10,000 nt of DNA from Salpingoeca rosetta. Taxonomy: Eukaryota; Opisthokonta; Choanoflagellata; Craspedida; Salpingoecidae. A model generated the notes under the pieces. The model was not told the origin of the DNA and did no database searches. It saw only the letters and a program-made list of their open reading frames with translations. Positions 7,213-10,000 of this stretch are shown here, piece by piece (within the stretch, counting starts at the first letter, position 1; each line of letters opens with the position of its first letter). The stretch lies in the NCBI RefSeq assembly GCF_000188695.1, contig NW_004754921.1, positions 1,618,562 to 1,628,561 of the forward strand, in the 5' to 3' direction. A program made the position numbers and the translations under genes.

Positions 7213-8642
7213 ATCAGCACGACACCAGCACTTACTCCCCAACAGCAAGCAGATCAACGTTGCTTACCTTGATGGCGTCAACCACAGCTCCACTGATGGT
7301 GATGGACGTGACCACTGCGTTCCTTCACGCCGACCTGCCAAGAGATGTGCATGTGAAGATCAGAGGAGAGGTTTTCAGGTTGCACAAGGCCCTCTACGGC
7401 CTCAAGGACAGCCCACGTCTGTTCCACCAGCACATCCACTCCATCCTCACACGACTCAGCTGGCAAGCCACCATCACCGACCCTTGTCTCTACACCCGTC
7501 AACATCAGCAGCACGGACAAACGTACCTCATGGTGTATGTCGACGATCTTCTCTACGTGGGGGGTGGACAAAAAGAAGTCGTCGAGGAACTACGTCCACA
7601 CCTGCAGATTAAACACAAGCAAGGACAGCAGCATGACTACCTTGGCATTCGCATTACGCGCACAACAACATCAGCAGCAACCACGACTTCAACCACAACC
7701 ACCATTTCTCTTACGCCGTATCTATCAGCCATCGCCGGTATCGGGCCTTTCCGGGTGTCGACACCGATCACGATCGACCACGGCAGGCAGATACAGGGGG
7801 GTGGGAAAGAAGGAGCGATGGTGAGCGGTGGTGGACGCGCGGACAACAAGGAGCAGACACGTCAGCAACAGCTACCGCTGACCCAGCAGAAACAGCACAA
7901 GCACAGACTCAAGGAGTACCAGCAGGTGCTCGGCACGTTGACATACGCCGCCTCGACAGCACGCCCTGATCTAGCATACGCAGCGTCTGTGCTGGCAAGC
8001 AAAATAGGACACGTGAGCACACACGACGTGCAGATGGCACGCAGAGCACTGCAGTATGCGAAGAGCCACAACAACATCCTCACCACCACCGTCGAACACA
8101 CGACCGGTGCGGCTGCATGCGGTTATTACACGACAGCACAATTGTCTGACCTAGAAAAAGGTCAACAGTTTCCGACAGCACAAATTGTGACCTACGTCGA
8201 TGCCTCCTTTGCCATGGACGCGGGCCGGCGCTCGCGCTCCGGCATCGTCATCTGCGTCAACAACATGCCTGTGTATTGGCGCTCCAGCAAGCAGACGATC
8301 ACGGCACTCTCCGCAGCAGAAGCTGAATACTCTGCTATCACCGAGGGCATCAAGCACACCATTCACGTGAGAGACCAGCTTGACGAAATGATGATCAAGC
8401 ACAGCACTCCAGTCATCCTCACCGATTCGATGTCTGCCATACACATGGCAAACTCCGACAAGATTCAGGAACGCACCAAGCACTTGGGCATACGCATGCA
8501 GTTCACACGCGACCACGTACGGAAGCAGACCGTCGAGCTGCAGCACGTGCCCTCTGGTGACCAAGTCGCTGACATGCTGACCAAACCCTTGCACAAGGGT
8601 GCGTTCCACCGACTGGTGCAGAAGATTATGCATCACGAATGA
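7206..8642 (+). CDS. Copia reverse transcriptase (5'-truncated) and RNase H
   Basis: The frame is open from 7206 (after a TGA) to TGA 8640-8642, 478 codons; the first in-frame ATG is at 7272. From residue 7 it reads STYSPTASRSTLLTLM, then MDVTTAFLHADL (RT motif A, Asp about 34), ALYGLKDSPRLF, and LMVYVDDLLYVG (catalytic YVDD, about 111-114). This is RVT_2-type RT. The connection, YLGIRITRT through LGTLTYAASTARPDLAY, contains a long Thr/Gln/Gly-rich insert (about 154-225). RNase H follows with TYVDASFA (Asp about 332), ALSAAEAEYSAI (Glu about 372-374), ILTDSMSAI (Asp about 407), QERTKHLGIR and VADMLTKPLH. RT fingers, about 55 residues before TYSP, are missing, as are Gag, protease and integrase. 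There is no frameshift or internal stop. Translation from the truncated leader is doubtful, so this is probably not a working polymerase. Confidence 0.92.
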   Translation, partial: DLDQHDTSTYSPTASRSTLLTLMASTTAPLMVMDVTTAFLHADLPRDVHVKIRGEVFRLHKALYGLKDSPRLFHQHIHSILTRLSWQATITDPCLYTRQHQQHGQTYLMVYVDDLLYVGGGQKEVVEELRPHLQIKHKQGQQHDYLGIRITRTTTSAATTTSTTTTISLTPYLSAIAGIGPFRVSTPITIDHGRQIQGGGKEGAMVSGGGRADNKEQTRQQQLPLTQQKQHKHRLKEYQQVLGTLTYAASTARPDLAYAASVLASKIGHVSTHDVQMARRALQYAKSHNNILTTTVEHTTGAAACGYYTTAQLSDLEKGQQFPTAQIVTYVDASFAMDAGRRSRSGIVICVNNMPVYWRSSKQTITALSAAEAEYSAITEGIKHTIHVRDQLDEMMIKHSTPVILTDSMSAIHMANSDKIQERTKHLGIRMQFTRDHVRKQTVELQHVPSGDQVADMLTKPLHKGAFHRLVQKIMHHE

Positions 8643-8684
8643 ACCAACCACCACGATCAAGATTCTCCCAAGGCGCATCCATTC

Positions 8685-8693
8685 AGGAGGGTG
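8685..8693 (+). other. Polypurine tract for plus-strand priming
   Basis: AGGAGGGTG ends directly against the TG of the 3' LTR and follows the RNase H stop by 42 bp. It is short, with one pyrimidine, but is in the expected position. Confidence 0.6.
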
Positions 8694-9055
8694 TGTCAGC
8701 GGAAATTCCCGATGACATGTTTGTGTGTATGAGTGAGTGTGAACGAATGCGTTGTCTTGACGTGTGGGAACACCATGATTTCACCATGGTCTGACTTTGT
8801 GAAAGACCCTCTTTGTTTGTCCCTCTATCAGGTGATCTCCTGATACACAATGTGTGAATGTACACGTGTCACTTTAATAGTGTATACGTGTACCCTCTTC
8901 CTCTATCATATGCGTGATATGTACTGCATGGTGTTCATTCTCTTCTGTCCCCGATTCCAACGACACCACTGCGTGGGTTGTCTACCAAGGTTTACTTCAG
9001 CTGTGAAAGCTCTCAATACAAGTCTCAGGGAAAACGCTGAGGAACAATCTTGTCA
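8694..9055 (+). repeat. 3' LTR (362 bp)
   Basis: It is identical to the 5' LTR over all 362 positions and is followed at once by the right target duplication. It carries the same two hairpins. Confidence 0.95.
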
Positions 9056-9060
9056 AAATC
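9056..9060. repeat. Target site duplication, right copy
   Basis: The sequence aaatc follows the terminal CA of the 3' LTR and matches 6732-6736. Confidence 0.95.
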
Positions 9061-9332
9061 AGTCGATGACACGACTTGGTGCAGATGCAGCAGCTCAAAC
9101 TCGCTTGTTGCTTGCTCTTCTTCTTGTGTTCTTCTTCTTCTTGCTCTCTTTGCTGCAGTGCACACAACGAGGCGAGGCAAGGCAAGGAAGGAAGGAGGGG
9201 GTGATGTGGCAGTCACCGCAACAGCAGCATGGGGAGAAGAGAGATGTGGGAGAGGGGAAGAGGAGATTGTTGGTGATCACTACCCAGTCACCAGCCAACA
9301 GCCAACCAGACCAATGTGGAAGAAAGGTCTCT

Positions 9333-9333
9333 G

Positions 9334-9365
<32 letters not shown>
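9333..9365. repeat. (CA)n microsatellite
   Basis: About 30 bp of uninterrupted CA, then CATACACAC, in the right flank of the retrotransposon. Confidence 0.9.
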
Positions 9366-9367
<2 letters not shown>

Positions 9368-9868
9368 ACGAAGCAGGCGTCACGTCAACGATCCCCAGGT
9401 GAGCCAACACACATCATGCCCACTGTTCCTTCCTCGACTTCTTCTTCTTCTTCTTGGGCACTATTCGTTCGCTCCATGCGTCACGCAACCAAGTACGTGA
9501 ACGTGGGACGCGGTGTCCTGTTTGTGGTGGCGGTGCTGTCGGTTGTTGCTGTTGCTGTCTTGTTGTGGGTGTGGGTGTGGACTCCCTTCTTTCCTTCTTC
9601 TTGTGGCACAAGGATGTGTGCAGGGGGCTGTGGGTCTGCTGAAAGTGGTGGTTTCGTCGTCGTCAGGTCGTCGTTGTTGTGCTTGGCTAACGTGAACATG
9701 TGTGCTGTTCTCTTGTGGTTGGACAAGGCAGTGGCCTGCAGAAACAATGCCCCTTAGAGTGCACTGGCAACACGTGCCGCTGACATACGCACACCACAAG
9801 GCAAGCGTGTTATTCACGGCCACCTGCGAGGTGGGTGCAATCACGCCTCCGCTCTGTGTGTGTTGTGC

Positions 9869-9886
9869 GTGTGTGTGTGTGTGTGT
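9869..9886. repeat. (GT)n microsatellite, short
   Basis: A GT run extended on its left by GTGTGTGTTGTGC. It is GT on the plus strand, like the tract at 6560-6662. Confidence 0.8.
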
Positions 9887-9927
9887 ATCAGTGCACGGTG
9901 GTGATCCGATTTCCAAACCACAGTCCC

Positions 9928-9970
9928 TGCTGTCACTGCTGCTGTCTTGCTGCTGCTGGTGCTGCTGCTG
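9928..9970. repeat. CTG-rich imperfect trinucleotide repeat
   Basis: About ten CTG units with interruptions at the right edge of the window. In the minus direction it reads CAG and could encode a Gln or Ser run if exonic; no frame is supported. Confidence 0.7.
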
Positions 9971-10000
9971 TTGGCACGTGTGTTCTCACGGATGCATCGT

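Larger units (their letters stand above)
6737..9055 (+). mobile_element. Ty1/copia LTR retrotransposon, internally deleted copy
   Basis: The element is 2,319 bp. It has identical 362-bp LTRs with TG...CA ends, a 5-bp target duplication (aaatc), a primer-binding site directly after the 5' LTR, a 1,595-bp internal region and a short purine tract before the 3' LTR. Autonomous copia elements are usually around 5 kb and encode Gag, protease, integrase, RT and RNase H in that order. Here Gag, protease, integrase and the first part of RT are missing, while the end of RT and RNase H remain open. Identical LTRs mean recent insertion. The copy cannot make its own capsid or integrase, so it was probably mobilised in trans or was deleted very soon after insertion. 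Confidence 0.95.
6676..9152 (-). pseudogene. Host exon apparently split by the retrotransposon
   Basis: Counting the target duplication once, the minus-strand flanks 9152-9061 and 6736-6676 join into one open frame of about 153 bp. It starts at acceptor GTGCACTGCAG (right edge 9153) and ends at a possible donor, GCTG-GTTGCG at 6675 or GTC-GTGGCT at 6682. Right of the insertion it reads EQATSEFELLHLHQVVSST; left of it, the frame continues FSRLLLHKHEQQPFVV. The composition is normal for a soluble protein, in contrast to the flanking repeats. If real, the exon sits upstream of exon 6048-5934, and the GTC-GTGGCT donor (phase 0) would fit that exon. A plus-strand frame is also open across the same join, so coding status is not certain. 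Confidence 0.4.
9153..10000. other. Right flank: unresolved exons and repeats
   Basis: I cannot fix a gene model here. The minus strand has a strong acceptor, CATTGTTTCTGCAG, at 9736-9741. It opens a frame from 9735 to TGA near 9481 with ATALSNHKRTAHMFTLAKHN and later PPAHILVPQEEGKKG, but no clear donor. Another minus-strand frame ends near 9414 with a lysine-rich tail, RDAWSERIVPKKKKKK. On the plus strand, CCCCAG-GTGAGCC near 9401 is a perfect donor, and ACGAAGCAG 22 bases before it is an acceptor, so a microexon is possible there. The rest is GA-rich (9180-9270), CA-rich or CTG-rich. Confidence 0.3.

Noticed and set aside
7157..7612. Plus-strand open frame overlapping the RT start
   Set aside because: A shadow in another frame; the RT motifs and YVDD are in the frame 7206-8642.
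9416..9757. Plus-strand open frame with a hydrophobic stretch (GVLFVVAVLSVVAVAVLLWV) that could be a membrane protein
   Set aside because: The hydrophobic stretch comes from a GTT/GCT-type low-complexity run, the start is a Ser run from CTT repeats, and minus-strand frames there are as good; not enough to call a gene.

Overview
This is a eukaryotic window. The evidence is spliceosomal introns with consistent phases, (CA)n/(GT)n microsatellites, a ribonuclease-inhibitor-type leucine-rich-repeat (LRR) gene split into one-repeat exons, and a Ty1/copia LTR retrotransposon. Many short exons (about 40-165 bp), compact introns (about 75-340 bp) and NLR-like LRRs would suit a choanoflagellate or similar unicellular relative of animals. 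That placement is a guess from gene style, not a match to a known genome.

Layout. (1) Positions 1-2115, minus strand: the 5' part of an LRR gene. A 41-codon first exon is followed by seven LRR exons, six complete at exactly 84 bp (28 residues) and the last cut by the window edge. All junctions are phase 2. Four of the introns are also copies of each other, so exon plus intron form a tandem array of about 268 bp. (2) Positions 2116-3059: a possible divergent promoter, a weak plus-strand gene candidate, a (CA)n tract and a (GAGAA)n tract. (3) Positions 3060-4816, minus strand: the 3' end of a multi-exon gene whose product I do not recognise. I trace seven exons to a stop at 3060-3062; phases agree at every junction but one. 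(4) Positions 4817-6675: mostly intron-like sequence and microsatellites, with two good phase-matched minus-strand exons at 5582-5697 and 5934-6048, probably from the same gene. (5) Positions 6737-9055, plus strand: a Ty1/copia element of 2,319 bp with two identical 362-bp LTRs and a perfect 5-bp target duplication (aaatc). Inside, only the C-terminal two thirds of reverse transcriptase plus RNase H remain. (6) Positions 9061-10000: the other flank of the insertion, with unresolved coding potential on the minus strand.

How the parts relate. Joining the two flanks of the retrotransposon gives a continuous minus-strand open frame across the target site, so the element may have landed in an exon of the upstream part of the gene that ends at 3060. 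The element is recent (identical LTRs) but grossly deleted, so it was probably moved by proteins of a full-length relative. Its leader carries a second copy of the U5 end plus primer-binding site, which looks like a reverse-transcription template-switch scar. The primer-binding site resembles the complement of the anticodon arm of elongator tRNA-Met, suggesting priming by a tRNA fragment as in Drosophila copia.
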